Assembly (NCBI GenBank): GCA_937958815.1 | Contig: CALGMR010000002.1 | Coordinates: 62,001-126,000, forward strand | Length of the DNA stretch: 64,000 nucleotides | Direction of reading: 5' to 3' | Source of the DNA: an uncultured Rhizobiaceae group bacterium | Lineage (GTDB): Bacteria > Pseudomonadota > Alphaproteobacteria > Rhizobiales > Rhizobiaceae | Shown here: positions 54,908 to 64,000 of the stretch, piece by piece | How the letters are laid out: the number at the start of each line of letters is the position of its first letter | How positions within the stretch are numbered: position 1 is the stretch's first letter | The notes under the pieces: model-generated | Databases searched by the model: none | Told to the model about the DNA's origin: nothing | What the model saw: only the letters and a program-made list of their open reading frames with translations | Made by a program: the position numbers and the translations under genes

Positions 54908-57900
54908 ATGGCTTCAAAAGCTCATGTCTTCAACGGGCGTAAACGCGTTCGTAAAGTTTACGGAAATATCACAGAAGTAACGGATATGCCGAACCTTATT
55001 GAGGTTCAAATGTCTTCTTACGATGCGTTCTTGATGGTTGATGAACCAGAAGGTGGGCGCGGTGATGAAGGTCTGCAGGCGGTTTTCCACTCAGTCTTCC
55101 CGATCAAAGATTTCACAGGCGCTGCTCAGCTTGATTTTGTGCGTTATGACTTTGAGCCGCCAAAATACGACACGGAAGAGTGCCGTCAGCGCGACATGAC
55201 ATATTCTGCGCCGCTGAAAGTGACGCTGCGCCTGATCGTTTTTGATATTGATGAAGAAACAGGCGCAAAGTCTGTGACCAACATCAAGGAACAAGAAGTC
55301 TATATGGGCGACATGCCGCTCATGACGGGCAATGGTACGTTCATCATCAACGGCACCGAGCGTGTTATCGTTTCCCAGATGCACCGTTCACCAGGCGTGT
55401 TCTTCGATCACGACAAAGGAAAAACCCATTCTTCTGGTAAGTTGTTGTTCGCTTCACGCGTCATTCCTTACCGTGGTTCTTGGCTTGATATCGAATTCGA
55501 CGCCAAAGACATCGTATATGCACGTATTGACCGTCGCCGTAAGATCCCAGCAACATCATTGTTGATGGCGCTTGGCCTTGATGGGGAAGAAATTCTCGAG
55601 CATTTCTACAACACCGTAAAATTCACCAATGATGGTGACAAAGGGTGGCGTATGCCATTCGACGGTGAGCGTTTGAAGGGCTCCAAGCCGACAGAAGATA
55701 TCATTGATGCGAAGTCCGGCAAGGTTGTTATCGAAGCTGGTAAGAAAGTCACTGCGCGCGTGATCAAAGATCTCGTCGATAAGGTGAAAGAAATCCGCAT
55801 TCCAGTAGAGCAGGTTCATGGCCGCTATCTTTCCGAAGATATCGTCAACATGGAAACTGGCGAAATCTACATGGAAGCTGGCGATGAGCTGGACGAAGAA
55901 AACTTGGCCATGCTCGATGAGCTTGGTTACAAAGAACTCGACCTTCTCGACATCGACCATGTGACCATTGGATCGTATATGCGTTCCACATTGGCTGCGG
56001 ACAAAAACTCTTCTCGCCAAGAAGCTTTGTTCGACATCTACCGCGTGATGCGCCCGGGTGAGCCGCCGACATTGGAAACAGCGGAAGCTATGTTCCAGTC
56101 TTTGTTCTTTGACCGTGAGCGCTACGATCTTTCTGCGGTTGGTCGCGTGAAAATGAACATGCGCCTCGATCTTGATGCAGAAGACACTGTTCGTGTTTTG
56201 CGCAAAGAAGACATTTTGTCTGTTATGAAGACCCTTGTTGGTCTGCGTGATGGCCGTGGTGAAATTGATGACATTGATAACCTCGGAAACCGCCGTGTGC
56301 GTTCCGTTGGTGAGTTGATGGAAAACCAATACCGCGTTGGTCTGCTTCGTATGGAGCGCGCCATTAAAGAGCGTATGTCTTCCATCGAAATCGACACAGT
56401 GATGCCGCAAGACCTGATCAACGCGAAGCCAGCAGCTGCTGCGGTTCGTGAATTCTTCGGTTCTTCGCAATTGTCTCAATTTATGGACCAAACCAACCCA
56501 TTGTCTGAGATCACGCACAAGCGTCGTCTCTCAGCGCTTGGCCCTGGTGGTCTGACGCGTGAGCGTGCTGGTTTTGAAGTGCGCGACGTGCACCCAACTC
56601 ATTACGGTCGTATCTGCCCAATTGAAACGCCAGAAGGCCCGAACATTGGTTTGATCAACTCACTGGCAACCTTTGCCCGCATCAACAAATATGGCTTTAT
56701 TGAAAGCCCATACCGCAAGGTTGTTGATGGCAAAGTCACAAGCGACGTTGTTTATCTTTCTGCGATGGAAGAAGCAAAATACACCGTTGCGCAAGCGAAT
56801 GCTGAGTTGGATGACAAGGGCAAGTTCGTCAATGACACCGTGATCTGCCGCCAGGCGGGTGACGTTCAGCGTATGCCTGTTGGCAATGTTGACTTAATGG
56901 ACGTTTCGCCGAAGCAGCTTGTGTCTGTTGCGGCAGCGCTTATCCCATTCCTTGAAAACGATGATGCGAACCGTGCGCTTATGGGTGCCAACATGATGCG
57001 TCAGGCGGTGCCATTGGTGCGCGCTGAGGCCCCATTCGTTGGCACTGGTATGGAACCAATCGTTGCCCGTGACTCTGGTGCTGCTATTGGCGCCAAACGG
57101 GCAGGGGTTGTAGACCAAGTGGATGCCACACGTATCGTTGTGCGGGCGACTGCTGATCTCGACCCAGGCAAGCCAGGTGTTGACATCTATCGTTTGCAAA
57201 AATTCCAGCGCTCGAACCAGTCAACCTGTATCAATCAGCGTCCGCTGGTTCGTGTCGGCGATGTTTTGAACAAAGGCGACATTATTGCTGATGGTCCTTC
57301 AACCGACCTTGGTGATTTGGCGCTTGGCCGTAACGTGCTCGTCGCGTTTATGCCTTGGAACGGTTACAACTTTGAGGACTCCATTCTTCTGTCAGAGCGT
57401 ATTGTGCGCGACGACGTATTCACCTCCATCCACCTTGAAGAATTTGAAGTGATGGCGCGTGATACGAAGCTTGGGCCGGAAGAAATCACCCGCGATATTC
57501 CAAACGTTTCTGAAGAGGCTTTGAAAAACCTCGATGAAGCTGGCATTACTTATATCGGTGCTGAAGTTGGACCGGGCGACATTCTTGTCGGTAAAATCAC
57601 ACCGAAGGGCGAAAGCCCAATGACACCGGAAGAAAAGCTTCTGCGTGCGATCTTCGGTGAAAAAGCTTCCGACGTTCGCGATACTTCACTGCGCATGAGC
57701 CCCGGTGCTTTCGGTACTGTTGTTGAGGTTCGTGTTTTCAACCGCCACGGCATTGAAAAAGACGAACGTGCAATGGCGATTGAGCGTGAAGAAATTGAAA
57801 CGCTTGCAAAAGACCGTGACGACGAACAAGCGATCCTTGATCGCAACGTTTACGGCCGTTTGACTGATATGCTGAAAGGCAAGGAAGCTGTTGCTGGCCC

Positions 57901-59065
57901 GAAAGGCTACAAAAAAGGCACAAAACTGAGCCCAGAGTTGATGGAAGAATTTCCGCGCAGCCAGTGGTGGATGTTTGCTGTCGACAACGAAAAGCTTCAA
58001 AGAGAAATCGAAGCGCTTCGCGGGACATATGACGAGTCCAAAGGTCTTCTCGAAGGCCGTTTCATGGACAAAGTTGAGAAGCTTCAGCGTGGTGATGAAT
58101 TGCCACCAGGCGTCATGAAAATGGTCAAAGTCTTTGTGGCGATCAAGCGTAAGCTTCAGCCTGGTGACAAAATGGCTGGCCGTCACGGCAACAAAGGTGT
58201 GGTGTCACGCATCATGCCAATCGAAGATATGCCATTCCTCGAAGACGGCACACATGCAGACATCGTGTTGAACCCGCTTGGTGTTCCATCGCGTATGAAT
58301 GTGGGGCAGATTCTGGAAACGCATCTTGGTTGGGCGTGTGCTGGTATGGGTCGCAAGATCGGCCACCTGTTGGAAGACTATAAGAAAACTGGTGAAGCCA
58401 AAGAGCTTCGCAAAGAGCTTGAAGCCATCTATCCAGAAAACGACCGAAACGAACCTGTGCGTGATTACGATGATGCTTCCGTCGAGCGTCTTGCTGATCA
58501 GGTCAAAACTGGTGTGCGCATTGCAACGCCAGTGTTTGACGGTGCGCACGAGCCTGATGTTGTCGAAATGCTGGAGCAGGCGGGTCTTGAAGGCTCCGGT
58601 CAGTCCACATTGTATGATGGACGCACTGGTGAAGCCTTCGATCGTCAGGTGACAATGGGCTATATCTACATGCTCAAACTGCACCACTTGGTGGATGACA
58701 AAATCCACGCTCGTTCGATTGGTCCTTACTCGCTTGTCACGCAGCAGCCGCTGGGTGGTAAGGCGCAGTTTGGTGGTCAGCGCTTTGGTGAGATGGAAGT
58801 TTGGGCGCTTGAAGCCTATGGCGCCGCTTACACGTTGCAGGAAATGCTCACCGTTAAGTCGGATGACGTGGCCGGACGTACCAAAGTGTATGAATCCATT
58901 GTTCGTGGCGATGACACGTTTGAATCTGGCATTCCTGAATCATTCAACGTTCTGGTCAAGGAAATGCGTTCACTTGGTCTTTCCGTGGATCTCGACAACT
59001 CCAAACTGGAGATTGAAGAAGAAGCAGAAGGCGAAGAGTTGGATATTCCAGACGCTGCCGAGTAA
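54908..59065 (+). CDS. rpoB: DNA-directed RNA polymerase subunit beta
   Basis: A 1385-residue beta subunit of normal alphaproteobacterial length. The ATG at 54908 has GAGG 7 bases upstream and gives [20 protein letters not shown]. The rifampicin pocket reads [20 protein letters not shown] followed by [11 protein letters not shown], with the usual drug-sensitive residues. The lineage inserts and the C-terminal [19 protein letters not shown] clamp region are present. rpoC follows after 114 bases. Confidence 0.99.
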   Translation: MASKAHVFNGRKRVRKVYGNITEVTDMPNLIEVQMSSYDAFLMVDEPEGGRGDEGLQAVFHSVFPIKDFTGAAQLDFVRYDFEPPKYDTEECRQRDMTYSAPLKVTLRLIVFDIDEETGAKSVTNIKEQEVYMGDMPLMTGNGTFIINGTERVIVSQMHRSPGVFFDHDKGKTHSSGKLLFASRVIPYRGSWLDIEFDAKDIVYARIDRRRKIPATSLLMALGLDGEEILEHFYNTVKFTNDGDKGWRMPFDGERLKGSKPTEDIIDAKSGKVVIEAGKKVTARVIKDLVDKVKEIRIPVEQVHGRYLSEDIVNMETGEIYMEAGDELDEENLAMLDELGYKELDLLDIDHVTIGSYMRSTLAADKNSSRQEALFDIYRVMRPGEPPTLETAEAMFQSLFFDRERYDLSAVGRVKMNMRLDLDAEDTVRVLRKEDILSVMKTLVGLRDGRGEIDDIDNLGNRRVRSVGELMENQYRVGLLRMERAIKERMSSIEIDTVMPQDLINAKPAAAAVREFFGSSQLSQFMDQTNPLSEITHKRRLSALGPGGLTRERAGFEVRDVHPTHYGRICPIETPEGPNIGLINSLATFARINKYGFIESPYRKVVDGKVTSDVVYLSAMEEAKYTVAQANAELDDKGKFVNDTVICRQAGDVQRMPVGNVDLMDVSPKQLVSVAAALIPFLENDDANRALMGANMMRQAVPLVRAEAPFVGTGMEPIVARDSGAAIGAKRAGVVDQVDATRIVVRATADLDPGKPGVDIYRLQKFQRSNQSTCINQRPLVRVGDVLNKGDIIADGPSTDLGDLALGRNVLVAFMPWNGYNFEDSILLSERIVRDDVFTSIHLEEFEVMARDTKLGPEEITRDIPNVSEEALKNLDEAGITYIGAEVGPGDILVGKITPKGESPMTPEEKLLRAIFGEKASDVRDTSLRMSPGAFGTVVEVRVFNRHGIEKDERAMAIEREEIETLAKDRDDEQAILDRNVYGRLTDMLKGKEAVAGPKGYKKGTKLSPELMEEFPRSQWWMFAVDNEKLQREIEALRGTYDESKGLLEGRFMDKVEKLQRGDELPPGVMKMVKVFVAIKRKLQPGDKMAGRHGNKGVVSRIMPIEDMPFLEDGTHADIVLNPLGVPSRMNVGQILETHLGWACAGMGRKIGHLLEDYKKTGEAKELRKELEAIYPENDRNEPVRDYDDASVERLADQVKTGVRIATPVFDGAHEPDVVEMLEQAGLEGSGQSTLYDGRTGEAFDRQVTMGYIYMLKLHHLVDDKIHARSIGPYSLVTQQPLGGKAQFGGQRFGEMEVWALEAYGAAYTLQEMLTVKSDDVAGRTKVYESIVRGDDTFESGIPESFNVLVKEMRSLGLSVDLDNSKLEIEEEAEGEELDIPDAAE

Positions 59066-59179
59066 TCCCGATTTGGGGCGTGCGAAAGTGCGCCCCGCCA
59101 GTTTGCGTAAAAGCGAAATTATAAGGCTCAACTGAATTTAGCGAGCCGCAAGGGGCGAGAGCCCAAAGGAGCAAGACAC

Positions 59180-62100
59180 ATGAACCATGAGGTCATGAAT
59201 CTCTTCAACCCGCAGGTGGTGGCACAATCCTTCGATTCCATTCGGATTTCGATTGCTTCACCTGAGAAAATTCTTTCCTGGTCATTCGGCGAAATCAAAA
59301 AGCCGGAAACCATCAACTATCGTACGTTCAAGCCTGAACGTGACGGTTTGTTCTGCGCCCGTATCTTTGGCCCGATCAAAGATTACGAATGCCTGTGCGG
59401 CAAATACAAGCGTATGAAATACAAAGGCATTATCTGTGAAAAGTGCGGCGTTGAAGTCACGCTGTCCCGCGTTCGTCGTGAGCGCATGGGGCACATTGAT
59501 CTTGCTTCTCCTGTTGCGCATATCTGGTTTCTGAAGTCTTTGCCTTCACGCATCGGTCTTCTTTTGGACCTGACGTTGAAAGACCTTGAGCGCGTTCTTT
59601 ACTTCGAAAACTTCGTGGTCATCGAACCGGGTCTTACACCGCTGAAAGAATTCCAGCTTCTTTCCGAAGAAGAGCACATGGTTGCAGAGGAAGAGTATGG
59701 CGAAGATGCATTCAACGCCATGATTGGTGCTGAAGCGATCCACGAAATGCTCTCTGGTCTCGATCTTGAAAAGCTTGTGAACGAGCTTCGCGAAGAGATT
59801 GCGACAACAACGTCCGAGCTGAAATATAAGAAGCTTTCCAAGCGCTTGAAAACAGCTGAAGCGTTCCTCGATTCAGGCAACCGTCCTGAATGGATGATCA
59901 TGAAAACAATCCCAGTGATCCCACCGGACCTTCGTCCGCTGGTTCCATTGGATGGCGGTCGTTTTGCGACGTCTGATTTGAACGATCTTTATCGTCGTGT
60001 GATCAACCGTAACAATCGTTTGAAGCGTCTTATGGAGCTTCGCGCGCCAGACATCATCATTCGCAACGAAAAACGTATGTTGCAGGAATCTGTTGATGCG
60101 CTGTTCGACAATGGCCGTCGCGGCCGCACCATTACGGGCGCAAATAAACGTCCGCTAAAATCACTGTCAGACATGCTCAAAGGCAAGCAGGGGCGTTTCC
60201 GCCAGAACTTGCTCGGAAAGCGCGTCGACTATTCTGGCCGTTCCGTGATCGTGGTTGGTCCAGAATTGAAATTGCACCAGTGTGGTTTGCCGAAGAAAAT
60301 GGCTTTGGAACTCTTCAAGCCATTCATCTATGCGCGTCTTGATGCCAAAGGGTATTCTTCCACTGTGAAACAGGCGAAGAAACTCGTCGAAAAAGAGAAG
60401 CCCGAAGTTTGGGATATTCTCGATGAGGTTATCCGCGAGCACCCGGTTCTTTTGAACCGTGCACCGACACTTCACCGCCTTGGCATTCAGGCGTTTGAAC
60501 CTGTGTTGATCGAAGGCAAAGCGATCCATTTGCACCCACTCGTTTGCGCAGCGTTTAACGCTGACTTCGATGGTGACCAAATGGCGGTTCACGTGCCGCT
60601 TTCATTGGAAGCGCAGCTTGAAGCGCGTGTTTTGATGATGTCTACAAACAACATCCTGCACCCAGCCAATGGTCAGCCGATCATTGTGCCGTCGCAGGAC
60701 ATCGTTTTGGGCCTCTATTATTTGTCAATTGAAGCTGAGAACGAGCCGGGCCAAGGCATGATCTTTGGTGATATGGGTGAGTTGCAACACGCTTTGGACA
60801 ACAAAGTTGTGACGCTGCACGCAAAAATCAAAGGTCGCTTCAAATCAATCGACGAAGAAGGCAACCCGACGTCTGAAATCGTTGATACGACACCAGGTCG
60901 TATGTTGATGGGCGAGCTTTTGCCACGCCGTCCAGGTGTGACTTATGACATCGTGAACCAAGAGATGACCAAGAAAAACATCTCTGCCATGATTGATCGC
61001 GTTTACCGCAAATGTGGTCAAAAAGACACTGTGATCTTCGCTGACCAAATCATGAAGCTCGGTTTCACCAATGCGTGTAAGGCTGGTATTTCGTTCGGTA
61101 AGGACGACATGGTTATTCCTGATACGAAGGAAGGCATGGTTGCTGAAACGTCTGCTCTCGCGAAAGAATTCGAGCAGCAGTACAATGATGGTCTCATCAC
61201 CCAAGGCGAGAAATACAACAAGGTTGTTGATGCTTGGGCGAAGTGTGGTGACAAAGTTGCTGATGAAATGATGGACGGGCTGCAAGAGACCAAGTTCGAT
61301 GAAAACGGTCGTCAGTTGCAGATGAATTCTGTTTACATGATGTCCCGCTCCGGTGCGCGTGGTTCGCCAGCGCAGATGAAGCAGCTTGCTGGTATGCGTG
61401 GTCTTATGGCCAAGCCATCAGGCGAGATCATCGAAACACCGATCATCTCGAACTTTAAAGAGGGTCTGACAGTGATGGAGTACTTTAACTCCACTCACGG
61501 TGCCCGTAAGGGTCTTGCAGATACGGCTTTGAAAACAGCGAACTCGGGTTATCTGACACGTCGTCTTGTTGACGTTGCACAAGATTGCATCATCAACGAA
61601 GAAGATTGTGGCACAGAAAACGGCTTGACCATGCAGGCGATCGTGGATGCAGGCCAAATGGTTGCATCATTGAGCCAGCGTATTGTTGGTCGAGCCGCTG
61701 CTGAAGATGTTGTTCACCCTGAAACAGGGGATGTCATCGTGAAAGCTGGTCAGTCAATCGAAGAGCCGCTTGGCTTGGCGATTGAAGACGCAGGCATTCA
61801 GCAGGTGAAAATCCGCTCTGCACTTACTTGTGAAACACGTACGGGCATCTGCGGCACTTGCTACGGCCGTGACCTTGCACGTGGCACACCAGTGAACATG
61901 GGTGAAGCTGTTGGTGTTATCGCAGCTCAATCCATCGGTGAGCCAGGAACACAGTTGACCATGCGTACGTTCCACATTGGTGGTACAGCGAACGTTGTGG
62001 ACAGCTCCTTCATCGAAGCTTCTTACGAAGGTGTCGTGAAAATCCGCAACCGCAATATGGTGCGCGATTCCAGCGGCAACATGATGGTTATGGGCCGCAA

Positions 62101-63376
62101 CATGGCTGTTCTGATCCATGATGAACAAGGCAAAGAACTCGCTGTTCACCGTGTGACCTACGGTTCGCGTCTGCATGTTGATGATGGTGATGCTGTAAAG
62201 CAGGGCCAGCGTATTGCGGAATGGGATCCATACACACGCCCAATTTTGACACCGGAAGGTGGCACGGTTGAGTTTGAAGACCTGATCGATGGTGTGTCTG
62301 TTTCGGAATCTGCGGACGAAAACACAGGCATCACCAAGCGTATGGTCATTGACTGGCGCACGAACCCGCGCGGAACTGATCTCAAGCCTGCTCTTGTCGT
62401 AAAAGACAAGAAGGGCAACGTGGTCAAATCCGAGCAGGGCGGTGAAGCGCGCTTCCTTCTTTCAGTGGATGCGATCCTCTCGGTTGAGCCAGGTGCAGAC
62501 ATTCATGCAGGTGACGTGCTTGCGCGTGTGCCTTTGGAAAGCGCAAAAACAAAAGACATCACGGGTGGTCTTCCACGTGTGGCTGAATTGTTTGAAGCGC
62601 GTCGTCCGAAGGATGCTGCTGTTATTGCTGAGATCGACGGAACAATTCGTTTCGGCCGTGACTACAAGAACAAGCGTCGCATTCACATCGAGCCAAATGA
62701 TGAGACTGTAGAGCCGGTTGAACACCTCATTCCAAAAGGAAAGCCTTTCCACCATCAGGATGGCGACCCGATTGAAAAAGGTGATTATCTGCTCGACGGT
62801 AACCCAGCGCCACACGATATTCTTGCTGTTAAAGGCGTTGAGGCGCTTGCGTCTTACCTCGTTGACGAAGTGCAAGAAGTGTATCGCTTGCAAGGTGTGG
62901 GCATCAACGACAAGCACATCGAAGTGATTGTGCGTCAGATGTTGCAGAAAGTCGAAATCACCGATGCTGGTGAATCCGGCCTTGTGCGCGGCGAGCAAAT
63001 GGACCGTATCGAAATGGACTTGATGAACGAGAAACTTGCTGAAGAAGGCCGTGCGCCTGCTGCTGGTGAGCCAATTCTTCTCGGCATCACGAAAGCGTCT
63101 TTGCAGACGCGGTCATTCATCTCTGCTGCGTCGTTCCAGGAAACGACACGCGTTCTGACCGAAGCGGCTGTTGCCGGTAAGTCCGATACGCTTGAAGGCT
63201 TGAAAGAGAACGTGATTGTGGGTCGTTTGATCCCAGCTGGTACAGGCGGGGTGATGAACCAAGTTCGTCGTGTTGCGAACTCACGTGATGATCTTATCAT
63301 CGATGAGCAACGCAAAGTTCAAGAAGCTGAAGCAGCAATGCTGGCTGATATGAGCGGCGAAGAGGCGGCTGAATGA
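59180..63376 (+). CDS. rpoC: DNA-directed RNA polymerase subunit beta'
   Basis: A 1398-residue beta' subunit. The N-terminal zinc finger uses Cys71, Cys73, Cys86 and Cys89 (CLCGKY, CEKC), and the catalytic Mg2+ loop NADFDGD is at 460-466. The trigger loop and bridge helix ([20 protein letters not shown]) and a second Cys cluster ([16 protein letters not shown]) are complete. AAAGGAG lies 8 bases before the ATG. No terminator is evident after it. Confidence 0.99.
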   Translation: MNHEVMNLFNPQVVAQSFDSIRISIASPEKILSWSFGEIKKPETINYRTFKPERDGLFCARIFGPIKDYECLCGKYKRMKYKGIICEKCGVEVTLSRVRRERMGHIDLASPVAHIWFLKSLPSRIGLLLDLTLKDLERVLYFENFVVIEPGLTPLKEFQLLSEEEHMVAEEEYGEDAFNAMIGAEAIHEMLSGLDLEKLVNELREEIATTTSELKYKKLSKRLKTAEAFLDSGNRPEWMIMKTIPVIPPDLRPLVPLDGGRFATSDLNDLYRRVINRNNRLKRLMELRAPDIIIRNEKRMLQESVDALFDNGRRGRTITGANKRPLKSLSDMLKGKQGRFRQNLLGKRVDYSGRSVIVVGPELKLHQCGLPKKMALELFKPFIYARLDAKGYSSTVKQAKKLVEKEKPEVWDILDEVIREHPVLLNRAPTLHRLGIQAFEPVLIEGKAIHLHPLVCAAFNADFDGDQMAVHVPLSLEAQLEARVLMMSTNNILHPANGQPIIVPSQDIVLGLYYLSIEAENEPGQGMIFGDMGELQHALDNKVVTLHAKIKGRFKSIDEEGNPTSEIVDTTPGRMLMGELLPRRPGVTYDIVNQEMTKKNISAMIDRVYRKCGQKDTVIFADQIMKLGFTNACKAGISFGKDDMVIPDTKEGMVAETSALAKEFEQQYNDGLITQGEKYNKVVDAWAKCGDKVADEMMDGLQETKFDENGRQLQMNSVYMMSRSGARGSPAQMKQLAGMRGLMAKPSGEIIETPIISNFKEGLTVMEYFNSTHGARKGLADTALKTANSGYLTRRLVDVAQDCIINEEDCGTENGLTMQAIVDAGQMVASLSQRIVGRAAAEDVVHPETGDVIVKAGQSIEEPLGLAIEDAGIQQVKIRSALTCETRTGICGTCYGRDLARGTPVNMGEAVGVIAAQSIGEPGTQLTMRTFHIGGTANVVDSSFIEASYEGVVKIRNRNMVRDSSGNMMVMGRNMAVLIHDEQGKELAVHRVTYGSRLHVDDGDAVKQGQRIAEWDPYTRPILTPEGGTVEFEDLIDGVSVSESADENTGITKRMVIDWRTNPRGTDLKPALVVKDKKGNVVKSEQGGEARFLLSVDAILSVEPGADIHAGDVLARVPLESAKTKDITGGLPRVAELFEARRPKDAAVIAEIDGTIRFGRDYKNKRRIHIEPNDETVEPVEHLIPKGKPFHHQDGDPIEKGDYLLDGNPAPHDILAVKGVEALASYLVDEVQEVYRLQGVGINDKHIEVIVRQMLQKVEITDAGESGLVRGEQMDRIEMDLMNEKLAEEGRAPAAGEPILLGITKASLQTRSFISAASFQETTRVLTEAAVAGKSDTLEGLKENVIVGRLIPAGTGGVMNQVRRVANSRDDLIIDEQRKVQEAEAAMLADMSGEEAAE

Positions 63377-63596
63377 TTGTATCAAGTTTTAGACTGTCAA
63401 GATTCCGGCGTATTTGCTTCCCATATAAACTTGGAAAGCTACAAAGTCGGTTGACCTGTATCTTCAGTTGGGTCAGCCTTGGAATCGGTAAATTAGAATG
63501 GGGAACCAAAGATTTGAGCAATACAATTCAGCGAACTAAATTTGGAGTTTTTTGGTATCGTTGCGTGTTTGTTAACCATAATCAGGAGAATGGGAT

Positions 63597-63917
63597 ATGA
63601 GAGCTTTACACAAGGAGTTTGTGAATATGCCAATGTCCGTAGTTGTTCCGTTTGCTGACGACCTGCATGATAACGAGTCTTCTGATGCAGTTCTGGAGAT
63701 TAAGACTGCAGTTGCTCGGCAGGTTGTTCGCCCATTGCGTGGTAAACTGCTCAAGGCTGGAATTCCTGGGCAGAAAGTTGAAGCATTACTGGACGCTAAG
63801 GTTCTATTTTTGACTAAGCCTAAAGACTATAAGGCACGCGCTGCAAAGCTGATATCTGAGGCAGGCTTTGTGAATGGAACTGTTGAAACCATGTTGTCAG
63901 CTTTAGAAACTTGGTAG
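63597..63917 (+). CDS. Small hypothetical protein downstream of rpoC
   Basis: A 106-residue protein I do not recognise. AGGAG lies 8 bases before the ATG, so it is probably translated. It is helical and basic in the second half (VRPLRGKLLKAGIPGQKVEA, YKARAAKLISEAGFVNGTVE), without signal peptide, membrane segment or catalytic motif. A TTAACCAT element stands 26 bases upstream of the start. The next gene begins 8 bases after its stop, so they form a pair in the place where rpsL is usually found. Confidence 0.65.
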   Translation: MRALHKEFVNMPMSVVVPFADDLHDNESSDAVLEIKTAVARQVVRPLRGKLLKAGIPGQKVEALLDAKVLFLTKPKDYKARAAKLISEAGFVNGTVETMLSALETW

Positions 63918-63924
63918 ATTTAAT

Positions 63925-64000
63925 ATGGCCAAACGCGCTTCGAAAAAGCCTCCAGCTGAAGGAGCTGCTGAAATTGAAAATAATGAAGAAAAAATTGTCT
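63925..64000 (+). CDS. Hypothetical protein, N-terminal fragment
   Basis: Twenty-five codons before the window ends. It starts MAKRASKKPPAEGAAEIENN, a basic then acidic, probably disordered N-terminus. The ribosome site is weak, but the 8-base spacing after the previous stop supports co-translation. No family can be assigned from this stub. Confidence 0.5.
   Translation, partial: MAKRASKKPPAEGAAEIENNEEKIV

Noticed and set aside
55556..56518. 320-codon minus-strand frame inside rpoB
   Set aside because: Antisense of a highly constrained gene; no independent evidence.
63571..63578. TTAACCAT as a CtrA box
   Set aside because: Only a half site; no second TTAA at the proper spacing.
63373..63600. 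75-codon frame overlapping the rpoC stop
   Set aside because: Codon use and amino-acid pattern look random, with no ribosome site; the better gene starts at 63597.

Overview
The window looks like a chromosomal segment of an alphaproteobacterium of the order Hyphomicrobiales (Rhizobiales), of moderate GC and possibly marine. I infer this from gene order and families, not from a database search. The pointers are the run erpA-dgt-argS-SPOR-nagZ-scpA-scpB-tatABC-serS-surE-pcm-nlpD, an ExoR-like regulator, a DUF2336 protein, a bacterial transglutaminase-like peptidase and candidate CtrA boxes. No rRNA, CRISPR array, insertion sequence or prophage was recognised. One tRNA is present, tRNA-Leu with anticodon UAG.

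Layout. 1-4430: the 3' end of the proton-pumping pyrophosphatase, a degenerate EAL protein, a secreted protein and a LuxR-HTH/alpha-beta-hydrolase fusion. 4632-13842: thrS, an Old Yellow Enzyme, an exported repeat protein, two flavin enzymes, a cold-shock protein, an overlapping MaoC hydratase/CoA-ester lyase pair, DUF2336 and a small exported protein. 13937-23136: tRNA-Leu, a PAP2 membrane protein, trigger factor, ilvD overlapping an exoR-like gene, a BTLCP peptidase, an outer-membrane barrel and xthA. 23337-43861: an unusual NCS2 permease fused to a histone-like tail and a helix-hairpin-helix module, then the long housekeeping run (Fe-S assembly, dNTP hydrolysis, arginyl- and seryl-tRNA synthetases, peptidoglycan recycling, condensin ScpAB, Tat export, SurE/Pcm repair, NlpD-type amidase activator), and two exported hydrolases.

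44033-63376 is the secE-nusG-rplKA-rplJL-rpoBC transcription/translation cluster. It is interrupted twice. About 5 kb between rplA and rplJ carries a small exported protein, a membrane cyclic-nucleotide-binding (Popeye-like) protein, a twin-arginine-signal protein, an outer-membrane barrel and a PaaK/CapK-type adenylate-forming enzyme. A PAS-domain histidine kinase gene then sits between rplL and rpoB. Near-identical terminators close rplA and rplL. After rpoC come an unrecognised small gene and the start of another, in place of the rpsL usually expected.

The most distinctive items are the NCS2-HhH fusion, the HTH-hydrolase fusion that lacks its catalytic histidine, the Popeye-like protein and interrupted ribosomal cluster, the 17-bp hairpin in the secE leader, and three exact TTAA-N7-TTAA boxes upstream of envelope genes. 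TTG and GTG starts are common, and several starts given here were moved downstream of the longest ORF because a Shine-Dalgarno or family start supports it.
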